In this document: positions 26,569 through 34,439 of the stretch, piece by piece
Layout: each line of letters starts with the position of its first letter
How positions within the stretch are numbered: the first letter of the stretch is position 1
DNA from: G963665085 sp963665085
GTDB taxonomy: Bacteria > Bacteroidota > Bacteroidia > Bacteroidales > JAAAOM01
Direction of reading: 5' to 3'
Length of the DNA: 64,000 nt
NCBI GenBank assembly: GCA_963665085.2
Contig: CAXXXS010000001.1
Location: 1,922,001-1,986,000, forward strand
The notes under the pieces: generated by a model
Database searches by the model: none
What the model saw: only the letters and a program-made list of their open reading frames with translations
Told to the model about the DNA's origin: nothing
Translations under genes and position numbers: made by a program

Positions 26569-26881
26569 TTAATTTGGCACATAAATAATCTCTTTTTTCT
26601 AACTGGTATGCTGTGCCCACTTTTTTCCACGGCTGCCATTGCTTTGTTGTCCGTCCGATGCTTTATGTTTCAACTTTCTCGCCTCTTTTAGTAATGATTT
26701 CCATTTGCTCGGTATCGGGATTGTTTACCACGGTATAAGTCTTCTTTCGAAAAAAATTCATTCATATTATACCGTATAACTAGCCACCATAAGCGCAACG
26801 GCATATACCATTGAAACATCGAACAGGTTGGTAAGACCGATAAAGAATTGTTATCGTCTGTTTTTTGGAGTAGCCTTGGTT
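26569..26881 (-). pseudogene. Degraded DUF2149 (HmuV-type) gene
   Basis: Read on the minus strand in shifting frames: DNNSLS, then GLTNLFDVSMVYAVALMVAS, then a premature stop; next TYTVVNNPDTEQMEIITKRGEKVET with a stop; then VGTAYQLE and, one frame over, EIIYVPN and a stop. This order matches DUF2149 proteins, which pair with MotA/TolQ/ExbB channels (HmuU/HmuV) in haem loci. At least one base is missing after DNNSLS, and there are two nonsense or frameshift lesions. It lies upstream of, and co-directional with, the HmuY-like gene, so the haem locus has been rearranged and lost its energising genes here. The rest of 26286-27026 holds only the operator. Confidence 0.6.
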
Positions 26882-27026
26882 TTTAGAAAAACTTAATAAT
26901 TATTATTTGACAGAATATCAGACAAATAAAAAAACATTGCAACCATTATAAAGAGTTACTAACCTATCATTACTCACAATAAGTTATTAATAAAAAATTT
27001 TTATATTATAAACTAGCGTTTTTGTA

Positions 27027-27449
27027 TTATCCTTTTTTTGCAATCAAGTACATTAATTTATCCTTTCCCGATTCTACCTTAAAAATAGATTTAATTTCCA
27101 ACTGACTTTGATTTATTTGTTTAATTACATCATCTACCGAAAAACTAATTTGTATTCCAGCTTTCTCATCTTTTTTATTTTGTAGTAAAAGGATAATGTA
27201 ACCATTTGGTTGTAGTGCTGGTAATACTTCTTCGATATAGTTTTTTTTACCCAATTTTGCATTTGCCAAAAGAATAATTCTTTGAAAACAGGGGGATGAA
27301 TAGTTAAATTTTCCTTTTACTATTGGTTTCCCCTTCCTACATAAAAACCTGTATGGACATTTATTGCAATCGTAAAACGAAGTTGAATCTATTAATATAA
27401 AAGATAAACTATGAGTGTTGGTTCTTTTCTTATTAAGAAAAATTTCCAA
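27027..27449 (-). CDS. Small Cys-cluster protein of unknown function
   Basis: 140 aa. Four Cys (28, 31, 37, 54) in a C-x2-C-x5-C-x16-C pattern suggest an Fe-S or zinc site similar in spacing to radical-SAM auxiliary (SPASM-like) motifs. The C-terminal half, VLPALQPNGYIILLL and later KLMYLIAKKG, looks like the second half of a Rossmann/methyltransferase fold but has no SAM-binding motif. It is isolated between the haem locus remnant and a DUF6686-like gene. No firm family assignment. Confidence 0.5.
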   Translation of the reverse strand: MEIFLNKKRTNTHSLSFILIDSTSFYDCNKCPYRFLCRKGKPIVKGKFNYSSPCFQRIILLANAKLGKKNYIEEVLPALQPNGYIILLLQNKKDEKAGIQISFSVDDVIKQINQSQLEIKSIFKVESGKDKLMYLIAKKG

Positions 27450-27572
27450 TGTATTTTAATCTGGGCCAACTTGAAGAATCCTATCACTTTTACCCAGCCA
27501 TTTATCATTTAATAGTATGTTTTCAATATATTTAAAAGAGAGCATTGGTGCAAAAATGTTTTCTATTTTAAA

Positions 27573-27935
27573 TCAGTTTAGAGACAAATCAGCTTCAATG
27601 CTATTCAATGCAATCATTTCAGAGTAATTCGATTTGGTTTTATGATTACCAAAAAGTTCTTTTATCTCATATATTTCATTAGAATGAAACATTATGGTAA
27701 AATTTCGGTGGCCAATAGGAACCATTATTTTCCTTTTGTAAATAGTATTCTGGTTAATTCTTTCCCACTTTTCTGGTTTAAGTTTCAGAAAATAATCCTT
27801 AAAAAAGAAGTATTCATTTTCAGAAAAGGCAAAATTCAGGTTTTTATACTCAATATGGATTTTATTGCAAGTATGACACTTAAAAATTTTACCATTTACT
27901 GAGCTGCTTAAAACCTCTAATTTACATTGTTTCAT
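27573..27935 (-). CDS. DUF6686-like small protein with CxxC motif
   Basis: 120 aa. FKCHTCNKIHIEYKNLNF near the N-terminus, a single CxxC hairpin, is followed by a FKDYF-L segment and VPIGHRNFTIMF, resembling a Bacteroidota-specific family (I believe DUF6686). No signal peptide or membrane helix. Probably a cytoplasmic metal-binding protein. It ends 123 bases before the Cys-cluster gene's start, so the two may be cotranscribed. Family assignment is from memory of the pattern. Confidence 0.5.
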   Translation of the reverse strand: MKQCKLEVLSSSVNGKIFKCHTCNKIHIEYKNLNFAFSENEYFFFKDYFLKLKPEKWERINQNTIYKRKIMVPIGHRNFTIMFHSNEIYEIKELFGNHKTKSNYSEMIALNSIEADLSLN

Positions 27936-28124
27936 TTCCAGTTTAAATTTGTTGTTTAGATTCGTTCAAAATAAATTAATCTTCATTATCTGAGCAATCG
28001 TAAGATGTTAGGATTTTGAGAAGGTTTAGTTTTTCACTGTAAAGAAATTAATCCTTTATTATCAGTATCATCACAGAATAATAAATCATAACAAATAGGT
28101 ATTCGTTAAACCGCTTACAAAATG

Positions 28125-28132
28125 TATTTTTG
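28125..28132 (+). promoter_or_regulatory. -7 box abutting the His-rich gene
   Basis: TATTTTTG, a TAnnTTTG match, ends four bases before the ATG at 28137. If used, the message would be leaderless or nearly so, and the in-frame ATG at 28122 could not be the start. No TTG lies at the usual -33 distance. Confidence 0.35.
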
Positions 28133-28136
28133 TAAA

Positions 28137-28502
28137 ATGAATAATAAAAGAGGTATCAATATAAAGCAAAAAACAGCATATTTTTTACTTGTAGCATTTT
28201 GCATGATACTGGCTAACAATGTTATCTTTTTACATTCACATACAGCTCCTGATGGGACAAAGTACTTTCATGCACATCCATATCATAAGAACAACAAAAT
28301 ACCAGGAGAACAACACAAGCATACGAATATAGAACTTATGTTTCTGTCCCAGGCAAACCATTACCTTGCACCAAGAAATGAAACTGCTTTTTTATTACGT
28401 GTCCCTTATTTTGTTTTAGTGAACAACGTTCCAACGATAAACTATAAATCAGATTATTATCGTTTATTGAATCAACGTGGACCACCACCTTTTCATGTTT
28501 AG
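28137..28502 (+). CDS. Small His-rich exported protein
   Basis: 121 aa from the ATG at 28137 (MNNKRGINIKQK); an ATG at 28122 would add five residues but overlaps a -7 box. One hydrophobic segment (about residues 12-30) reads as a signal peptide or anchor. It is followed by His clusters: HSHTAPDG, FHAHPYHK and EQHKH, and a C-terminal RGPPPFHV. It resembles small Bacteroidota exported proteins with a HSH motif that I cannot name. Metal binding is inferred. It precedes the hemerythrin gene by 27 bp, so the two probably share a transcript. Confidence 0.6.
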   Translation: MNNKRGINIKQKTAYFLLVAFCMILANNVIFLHSHTAPDGTKYFHAHPYHKNNKIPGEQHKHTNIELMFLSQANHYLAPRNETAFLLRVPYFVLVNNVPTINYKSDYYRLLNQRGPPPFHV

Positions 28503-28529
28503 TTACCATGGTCTTTATTGACCTAATCC

Positions 28530-29312
28530 TTGATTAAAATGGAATTTAACGGATATTTAATGAACAAGAATTTACCATTTACGGCAAAAACAAAAATGGC
28601 AGATGTAATCCATCTGGATTATAGGCTTATTCCAATTATAGGCAGATTTGGAATTGAATATGGATTCGGGAATAAAACTGTAATAGAGGTATGCGATGAT
28701 TTCAATATAAATGTATGGTTTTTTCTTGAAATAGTTAATTCATACCATAACCATGAATATTTTCCGAAGAAGCAATTGCAAAATTTTAGTGCACGGTTGA
28801 TTATTGATTATTTAAGAAATACTCACAGCTATTATTTAAAAAATAAGGTTCCTGAGATTGAAGGGTATATCGATGAGATGGAAAAGAGCGTTTCTGAGAA
28901 AAACCTAAAAAACATCCAATTGCTTAATAGTTTTTTTAATGAATATAAAAACGAGCTAAAGAAACACCTTGAAAGGGAAGATCACCATGTATTTCCTTAT
29001 ATACTTGACTTGGAAAGATCGTTGGAAGAAAAGAACATATTACCGGAATTACTTTTACAGGTTCAAAAAGAATCTATAGAGATTTATGAGCGGACACACG
29101 ATGATATAGAGATGAAATTAGGCGATTTAAAAAATCTTATCATGCGACATCTGCCCCCGATTTTGTGTAAAGAACTATGCCAGAAACTGCTTACCGAATT
29201 GTTCCGTCTTGAGGCCGATTTGGAAAACCATGCAAGGATTGAAGACAAAGTATTAATCCCTAAAGTAAAGCTCCTTGAGCAAAAAATACTTGAAACGAGT
29301 GGAACAGAATGA
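28530..29312 (+). CDS. Hemerythrin-domain protein, RIC/ScdA/YtfE-like
   Basis: 260 aa. The N-terminal 65 residues resemble the ScdA_N (DUF542) domain, but its usual Cys-Cys-Gly-Gly motif is replaced by EYGFGNK. Residues about 95-250 form a hemerythrin bundle with di-iron ligands in the expected order: H (RNTHSYY), H/E (HLEREDHH), H (ERTHDD), H/E (NHARIED). RIC proteins repair Fe-S clusters after NO or oxidative damage. The gene overlaps the LuxR-type regulator downstream and faces an hcp remnant. The start could be the Met at residue 4. Confidence 0.8.
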   Translation: MIKMEFNGYLMNKNLPFTAKTKMADVIHLDYRLIPIIGRFGIEYGFGNKTVIEVCDDFNINVWFFLEIVNSYHNHEYFPKKQLQNFSARLIIDYLRNTHSYYLKNKVPEIEGYIDEMEKSVSEKNLKNIQLLNSFFNEYKNELKKHLEREDHHVFPYILDLERSLEEKNILPELLLQVQKESIEIYERTHDDIEMKLGDLKNLIMRHLPPILCKELCQKLLTELFRLEADLENHARIEDKVLIPKVKLLEQKILETSGTE

Positions 29313-29907
29313 AGTAGTTAAAATTAAAGTGGCTATTGCAGCCCGTCAGTTTTTATACAGGCTTGGTATTAAAACAATTATAAGTGTAATAGGAGTTGAA
29401 CCGGAATTATTCGAAACCAATAGTTTTGAAGGCACAAAAAAGTGTTTGAAGGCTAATCCAGAGATCGATTACCTGGTTATGAACGATGATGTTTTACCAA
29501 CACCAAAGGATATGCACTTAAAAGAATTAGACAAACTTTGTATGTGTGGAAAACTTATGCTGATAGGAGAAGATCCGATTGAAAACTGCCCTTGTGCTAA
29601 TTACGCATTGAACAATGAAAATCAGCGGGAAATGGTAGAAAAATTTCAGGAATTTTTCTTTGAGCCGGATACACACAATGCTGATAAAGTTAAAGCTTTA
29701 CTGAGCGATAGAGAACTTGATGTATTAAAAGCCGTAGCTCATGGGTACTCAAACAAAGAAATAGCAGACAAACTTTGTATAAGTATTAATACAGTTATTA
29801 CCCACCGAAAAAATATAACCGATAAACTGGGTGTGAAAACAATTGCAGGCTTAACCGTTTATGCTATTATGAATAATATTATTAACCCAGAGGATGTGCA
29901 AACATAA
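29299..29907 (+). CDS. LuxR/NarL-type regulator with Cys-rich pseudo-receiver
   Basis: About 202 aa from the GTG at 29299; a TTG at 29275 would add eight residues. The C-terminal GerE helix-turn-helix (last 65 residues) reads LSDRELDVLKAVAHGYSNKE onward with ISINTVITHRKNI. The N-terminal part starts like a receiver (KIKVAIAARQFLYRLG) but lacks the acidic pair and phospho-Asp pattern. It carries CxC (Cys89, Cys91) and CPC (Cys105, Cys107), numbered from the TTG. A metal or Fe-S/NO sensor is possible. The start overlaps the hemerythrin gene, arguing for a shared stress response. Confidence 0.75.
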   Translation: MEQNEVVKIKVAIAARQFLYRLGIKTIISVIGVEPELFETNSFEGTKKCLKANPEIDYLVMNDDVLPTPKDMHLKELDKLCMCGKLMLIGEDPIENCPCANYALNNENQREMVEKFQEFFFEPDTHNADKVKALLSDRELDVLKAVAHGYSNKEIADKLCISINTVITHRKNITDKLGVKTIAGLTVYAIMNNIINPEDVQT

Positions 29908-29930
29908 GACATTAAACAAGTTTAAAAGAA

Positions 29931-29960
29931 AAACGCTGCAAGATTGTATTTGCAGCGTTT
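29931..29960. terminator. Hairpin between the LuxR gene and hcp remnant
   Basis: AAACGCTGCA (29931-29940) and TGCAGCGTTT (29951-29960) form a perfect 10-bp stem with a 10-base loop. A-rich upstream and T-rich downstream sequence suggests a bidirectional terminator for the converging units. Confidence 0.65.
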
Positions 29961-29974
29961 AAAATGAGTTTGTT

Positions 29975-30112
29975 TTATATTATGCTAAGAAGCTTCAGGT
30001 TTTCTTCAACTGTTCCAATTCCGGTAATTCCAAAGTTCTCAATAAGAACATTTATAATATCAGGAGAAAGGAAAGCTGGTAATGTTGGCCTTAGATGAAT
30101 GATAAGTGCATT
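29975..30112 (-). pseudogene. hcp: 3' remnant of a hybrid-cluster protein (hydroxylamine reductase) gene
   Basis: On the minus strand, an open frame from 30112 to the TAA at 29975-29977 reads PTLPAFLSPDI, then LIENFGITGIGTVEENLKL. This matches the C-terminal end of Hcp (usual form PTLPAFLSPN...GIAGIGTVEEDIKLF). Only about 45 codons remain; an in-frame TGA at 30113-30115 closes the upstream side and the MBL gene's stop lies at 30120. The first 500 or so codons, with all cluster ligands, are absent. Hcp acts on NO/hydroxylamine, which fits the adjacent hemerythrin gene. Confidence 0.7.
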
Positions 30113-30159
30113 TCACAAGTTAAAACTTAAATATTGTTCCTGTTTTAACTTGTGAAATG
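30109..30159. repeat. Perfect 18-bp inverted repeat at the hcp/MBL junction
   Basis: CATTTCACAAGTTAAAAC (30109-30126) and its exact complement (30142-30159) with a 15-base loop. The right arm lies in the last codons of the MBL gene and the left arm spans its stop (30120) and the truncated hcp end. It could act as a terminator, but its position at the break suggests a short inverted duplication made when hcp was lost. Confidence 0.6.
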
Positions 30160-30902
30160 TTGAATTCCTTTCTGAATGCCACAAGTGCATCTAATTCTGT
30201 GCAATGCGAGGGAAATACATGTTCAATATTTTGATTCTTTAAAAAGCGTATCGTTTCTTTGGTTTGCTTGTTATTGGTTTTAAGATGAAAACCACCAAAA
30301 ACAGCTTTTACATCGTTAATCCCGGTGATTTTTTGAGCATATAATATAGTATTACAGATACCTGAATGAGCGCATCCACTTACTACAATTAGTTCGTTAT
30401 TCTGCACAATGCAGATAGCAGAATCGTCAGGCACAAAATCGGGTTGATTTTGTTTATCGACAAAAGGTGTAGTTTTTGATTCAAATTCAGTAAGCCGGGG
30501 GATCTCACCAAGAAAGAAAATATTATCCGATATTTTATATGGTTCTTTGGTAAGCACTAAATTAAACCTGTCTGACAATTCATCTTTTGTTAAGACTAAA
30601 CCTATAAAACTGTCATCGTGACCACGAAACCTTTCCATAAATGCCATCGGGTGAGTTATTAACCTTTTCCCTTCAAGAAAGGATAAACCATTTCCATGGT
30701 CCCAGTGACCATGACTGAGTAAAACTGTATTTACCTCATTGTGAATATCAATTCCAAGTTTTGCTGCATTTTTCAGAAAAACATCTGTATACCCTGTATC
30801 AAAAAGAATTTTATGCCCTTCATGACTAATCAGGTAAGAAAGTCCATGTTCAGCAAGGAAACCTGCTCCGGCACAATTATCGGTTAAGACTGTTAGTTGC
30901 AT
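30120..30902 (-). CDS. MBL-fold metallohydrolase (COG1237 type)
   Basis: 260 aa. Metal motif LLSHGHWDHGNG (about residues 61-72), further ligands in VSGCAHSGI and FPSHCTEL. The overall arrangement matches the MBL enzymes once named dihydropterin aminobenzene-phosphate synthases, whose real substrates in bacteria are mostly unknown. No rubredoxin or flavodoxin domain is attached. Its start overlaps the thioesterase stop by 10 bases, making it the last gene of the long operon; the last codons form one arm of the inverted repeat at 30109-30159. Confidence 0.8.
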   Translation of the reverse strand: MQLTVLTDNCAGAGFLAEHGLSYLISHEGHKILFDTGYTDVFLKNAAKLGIDIHNEVNTVLLSHGHWDHGNGLSFLEGKRLITHPMAFMERFRGHDDSFIGLVLTKDELSDRFNLVLTKEPYKISDNIFFLGEIPRLTEFESKTTPFVDKQNQPDFVPDDSAICIVQNNELIVVSGCAHSGICNTILYAQKITGINDVKAVFGGFHLKTNNKQTKETIRFLKNQNIEHVFPSHCTELDALVAFRKEFNISQVKTGTIFKF

Positions 30903-31321
30903 ACATTTATTGTTTTAGCAGTTAGCAAAGCTTGTTCCACAAAATCAGGAGCTCCCATAGGAAACCGATTTTTGCTATCGACAAATACAACAGTCGATTT
31001 TGCCGTAGTCAAAAGAATGCCTTCTTCGTTCCATACTTCAAATTCAAAATTGAACCGTACTTCCGGCATATCTTTGATTGTGGTTCTTATCGTTAGAAGT
31101 TCATCGTAATGAGCAGGTTTTTTATAGTTTATTTCAAATGAAATTACCGGGAGCATCACATTATTTTCTTCGAGCAAACTGTCGTGAATGCCAATCTTTC
31201 GCAACAATTCTGTACGTGCCTGATGGCAATAGCTAACATAATTGGCATGGTAAACATATCCCATCTGGTCAACCTCTCCATATCTGGGGCGCAATTGTAT
31301 TTCGTCTGTTATCATAATCAT
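30893..31321 (-). CDS. YbgC/FadM-type acyl-CoA thioesterase
   Basis: 142 aa single hot-dog domain. YGEVDQMGYVYHANYVSY near the N-terminus holds the catalytic Asp and the conserved Tyr/His-Asn segment of the 4-hydroxybenzoyl-CoA thioesterase family. Hydrolyses acyl-CoA or acyl-ACP thioesters in the cytoplasm. It starts 1 bp after the adenosyltransferase gene. Coupled with FabF and FabH upstream it may release a fatty acid product, but generic CoA housekeeping is equally possible. Confidence 0.8.
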   Translation of the reverse strand: MIMITDEIQLRPRYGEVDQMGYVYHANYVSYCHQARTELLRKIGIHDSLLEENNVMLPVISFEINYKKPAHYDELLTIRTTIKDMPEVRFNFEFEVWNEEGILLTTAKSTVVFVDSKNRFPMGAPDFVEQALLTAKTINVCN

Positions 31322-31322
31322 T

Positions 31323-31838
31323 TCAATATTCTATTCCTTTTCGGGCTTCGATGCCCGAATTATAGTAATGTTTAACTTCTTTCATTTCAGTTACCAGGTC
31401 GGCAATAGCAATAATTTCTTCGGGGGCATACCGTCCGGTAATTATTATCTCTGTTTCGGGTGGTTTAGATTGCATTATTTCAATCAAATCCTTTACCGAG
31501 AAAAGGTTGAAGAAAAGAGCAATATTGGCTTCATCCAATACAATTATATCATAGGAAGCTGCTTGAATATTTTTTTTGATTTCCATTAATCCTTTTTGTG
31601 CGCTTTCAATATCTGCTTTTGTTGGCTGTTTCTTTATAAAGCATCCTAAACCGTATTGCTTTAATGTAATAGCAGGTAATGATTCTTGCAACACGTTGAT
31701 TTCCGAATAGGGTTTTCCCTTTACAAATTGGGCAAAAAACACCTTTTTCCCGGCACCAATCGCCCTGATTGATAAACCTATTGCTGCGGTTGTTTTTCCT
31801 TTTCCGTTTCCTGTATAAACCTGAATAAATCCTTTCAT
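31323..31838 (-). CDS. cobO: Corrinoid adenosyltransferase (CobO/BtuR family)
   Basis: 171 aa, the usual length. P-loop VYTGNGKGKTTAAIG at residues about 7-21, then AQFVKGKPYSE and VLDEANIALFF (Walker B-like), followed by VTEMKEVKHYY, all family signatures. It transfers the adenosyl group from ATP to Co(I) corrinoids, giving adenosylcobalamin. It sits 3 bp after a radical SAM gene and 1 bp before the thioesterase gene. No other cobalamin genes are in view, so it probably serves salvage. Confidence 0.85.
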   Translation of the reverse strand: MKGFIQVYTGNGKGKTTAAIGLSIRAIGAGKKVFFAQFVKGKPYSEINVLQESLPAITLKQYGLGCFIKKQPTKADIESAQKGLMEIKKNIQAASYDIIVLDEANIALFFNLFSVKDLIEIMQSKPPETEIIITGRYAPEEIIAIADLVTEMKEVKHYYNSGIEARKGIEY

Positions 31839-31841
31839 TGG

Positions 31842-32780
31842 CTAATTACTATAAGTTCTAACGTAATAATTAAATCCATTAAAGTTTGATTTCTTTATTT
31901 TTCCGTTTTGTATAAGCTGTTCAAGCACATGGTAATCGGCAGAATTTTTTTCAAGTAATTCGTTAATAGTATCCTCCCTTAAAGGATGAACGGCTGAAAT
32001 AGTAAGAATATCTGCCTGAGCATCGCCAGTGTATCCTGTGTCTGTCCCTTCGAAACCTGTAAGGGTTTCTGCATTAATGTTGTGGTTTTTAAATATTTGC
32101 CATGCCTCCGCAATCCGAGCTTCCGAAACAGGTTTTACTCCCTTTTCAACAGGAGGACGGGTAGGGATTGATATATATGCTTTATGAGGTTTTAATCCTG
32201 AAATAAATTTTGCTGTAGCCTGAATATCAGATATACTATCATTATACCCTTCGACTAGCATAGTTTCAGTGTTTAAGATTCCTTTATAATCCTTGCTAAA
32301 GTTTTTAACTCCTTCAAGAATTGCATCAAGATTAAGCCAAATATACGGGCGGTTAATTTTTTCCCATGATTGTTCATTAACCGAATCTATTTTTACAGAA
32401 ACCCAATCAGCATTATTTAAATCATTACGGGTATGTTCTTTGTCTAATAAACTTGCATTGGTAATTACCGCAACAGGCAAACCTAATTGCTGCAATAGCC
32501 TGATTAAAGTACCAAGGTTTATATCAAGGGTAGGTTCTCCATTGGCAACAATGGTAAGGTATTTCGGTCGGTGTGTAAGGTCTAATTTCTTTAAATGCGA
32601 TTTAACTTGCTCATAAATGTTTTGTGGTTTGTAAAGTTCAGTCCTGAACATCGACTTATTGGAGGTTTCTCCAACCTGGCAGTACACACAGGAATAAGAA
32701 CAATGTTTTGGTGGTAAAACATTGTTAATTCCTAAACTTGTTGTTAACCTTCTTGAGGGGACTGGTCCAAAAATTATCAT
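31842..32780 (-). CDS. Radical SAM protein (COG0731-like)
   Basis: 312 aa. The Fe-S/SAM motif CSYSCVYCQ (CxxxCxxC, about residues 27-35) follows the family N-terminus GPVPSRRL. VANGEPTLD is the GGEP-like SAM contact, and a helical C-terminal tail of about 60 residues lies at 245-305. Related proteins resemble the wybutosine enzyme family, but the substrate is unknown. Tight spacing to FabF (6 bp) and CobO (3 bp) puts it in the long redox/lipid operon. Confidence 0.8.
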   Translation of the reverse strand: MIIFGPVPSRRLTTSLGINNVLPPKHCSYSCVYCQVGETSNKSMFRTELYKPQNIYEQVKSHLKKLDLTHRPKYLTIVANGEPTLDINLGTLIRLLQQLGLPVAVITNASLLDKEHTRNDLNNADWVSVKIDSVNEQSWEKINRPYIWLNLDAILEGVKNFSKDYKGILNTETMLVEGYNDSISDIQATAKFISGLKPHKAYISIPTRPPVEKGVKPVSEARIAEAWQIFKNHNINAETLTGFEGTDTGYTGDAQADILTISAVHPLREDTINELLEKNSADYHVLEQLIQNGKIKKSNFNGFNYYVRTYSN

Positions 32781-32786
32781 GGTAAA

Positions 32787-34031
32787 TTAATTAAATCGTT
32801 TAAACAGAGAAGTGAAAATATGCCCCCCAAATCCAAAGGTGTTGTTCAATACCGTATTTACTTCCTTTTTAACGGCTTTATTTGGAGTTAAATTCAGGGC
32901 ATTGTCTATCGCAGGGTCAACTTCGTTAAGATTCATTGTCGGGGGTATAATGCCATCTTTTATTGCCATAACACAAGCCACAGCTTCAACTGCCCCGGCA
33001 GCACCCAATAAATGACCAATCATTGATTTATTAGCACTTACATGAAGATTTTTCAAATTATCTGAAAACACATTGCAAATAGCTTTACACTCGCTTAAAT
33101 CACCCACAGGGGTTGAAGTTCCGTGTGCGCTGATATAATCAATGTCAGAAGGTGTAAGTCTGGCTTCGTTTATGGCATCAAGTATGGCAGTAAAAGCTCC
33201 TTCACCTTCGGGATGTGGTGCTGCAATGTGGTAGGCATCAGAACTAAAACCACCTCCGGCTAATTCGCAGTAGATTTTTGCCCTTCTTTTTTCAGCATGT
33301 TTAAGTTCTTCTAATAACAAAACTCCTGCACCTTCCCCCATTACAAAACCATCACGGGATTTGTCGAAGGGTCGTGAAGCCGTTTCGGGACTGTCGTTTT
33401 GTTCAGATATAGCTTTCATGGAACTAAAGCCTCCAATTCCTGATTGTGTGACACAAGCTTCGGAACCTCCGGCAAATATTGCATTGGCTTTACCCAGGCG
33501 AATTAGGTTAAAAGCATCAATTATGGCATTATTGCTCGATGCACAGGCAGATGTCGTAACATAACTAATGCCTTTTAAACCATAACGAATGGAAATATAC
33601 CCGGCAGCCATATTAGAAATGAGCTTGGTAATAAAAAAAGGACTAAACCTGGGCATTTCGGGATTTCGGTTGAAGCTGGTCACCTCATCTTCAAATGTTT
33701 TTATCCCCCCGATACCTGACCCCCATATTACCCCTGTTCGTTTTAAATCTGTCTGCTCTAACTGTATCTTAGCATCGGCAAGGCATTCTTCCATTACCGC
33801 AATGGCATATTGCACAAAAGCGTCTTGTTTGCGTGCTTCGGCTTTTCCCAAATATTGTAAGGGGTCGAAATCTTTAACTTCTGCTGCTATTTGTGTCTTG
33901 AAATTTGAGGCATCAAATTTTGTAATTCTTGATACTCCGCTTATTCCTTTAATAAGGTTTTTCCAAAAATCATTTACATTATTACCAATTGGGGTTAATG
34001 CCCCCATGCCCGTAACTACTACTCGTTTCAT
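32787..34031 (-). CDS. fabF: Beta-ketoacyl-ACP synthase II (FabF)
   Basis: 414 aa, the normal length. The catalytic triad is visible as Cys in TSACASSNN, His in SAHGTSTPVGD and His in KSMIGHLLGAAGA; the gating GFGGHIF near the C-terminus is present. Condenses malonyl-ACP with acyl-ACP in chain elongation. It lies 16 bp after a flavin-type gene and 6 bp before the radical SAM gene, with FabH three genes upstream but no ACP, FabD or FabG nearby. It may be a second, specialised copy. Confidence 0.85.
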   Translation of the reverse strand: MKRVVVTGMGALTPIGNNVNDFWKNLIKGISGVSRITKFDASNFKTQIAAEVKDFDPLQYLGKAEARKQDAFVQYAIAVMEECLADAKIQLEQTDLKRTGVIWGSGIGGIKTFEDEVTSFNRNPEMPRFSPFFITKLISNMAAGYISIRYGLKGISYVTTSACASSNNAIIDAFNLIRLGKANAIFAGGSEACVTQSGIGGFSSMKAISEQNDSPETASRPFDKSRDGFVMGEGAGVLLLEELKHAEKRRAKIYCELAGGGFSSDAYHIAAPHPEGEGAFTAILDAINEARLTPSDIDYISAHGTSTPVGDLSECKAICNVFSDNLKNLHVSANKSMIGHLLGAAGAVEAVACVMAIKDGIIPPTMNLNEVDPAIDNALNLTPNKAVKKEVNTVLNNTFGFGGHIFTSLFKRFN

Positions 34032-34047
34032 AATTCAATTTTTTGGT

Positions 34048-34425
34048 TTAAATAATTTTCTCTGCTCCGGAGAATATCTCCTGTATTTCAATAACAGCAA
34101 CACCGTAGCCGGGCAAATCAGCCCTGTTCCATCTTTTCATGTCGTTAAACTCATTGCCTTCCGTTTTGTAACTCACGCTTCCTTTTAATTGATATGATTT
34201 TGTCTCTTTGGTAATAAACAATACTGTTGCTTCTTTACTGGTTTCAATATTTTCAAGTGTCTTTTTAAACTTGTTATTAGCAATTAGCACTTTATTGTCG
34301 TTGTATAAAGCTGCCATTGTTGCGTAAATTGAATTTGGGATACCTGTGGCTGAAACCGTAGTTAACACTATTGCATCTTGTTTATTGCTCCATTCTTTTT
34401 TTATTGATTCTGGTATTGATATCAT
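34048..34425 (-). CDS. Pyridoxamine 5'-phosphate oxidase-family (FMN-binding split barrel) protein
   Basis: 125 aa. VLTTVSATGIPNSIY near the N-terminus, NNKFKKTLENIETSKEATVLF and YQLKGSVSY match the short PNPOx-like split-barrel family that binds FMN, F420 or haem. The partner substrate cannot be inferred. It is 14 bp after the DUF1847 gene and 16 bp before fabF. The presence of ribA further up the same operon fits a flavin requirement. Confidence 0.7.
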   Translation of the reverse strand: MISIPESIKKEWSNKQDAIVLTTVSATGIPNSIYATMAALYNDNKVLIANNKFKKTLENIETSKEATVLFITKETKSYQLKGSVSYKTEGNEFNDMKRWNRADLPGYGVAVIEIQEIFSGAEKII

Positions 34426-34439
34426 TTTGTATTTTATTT

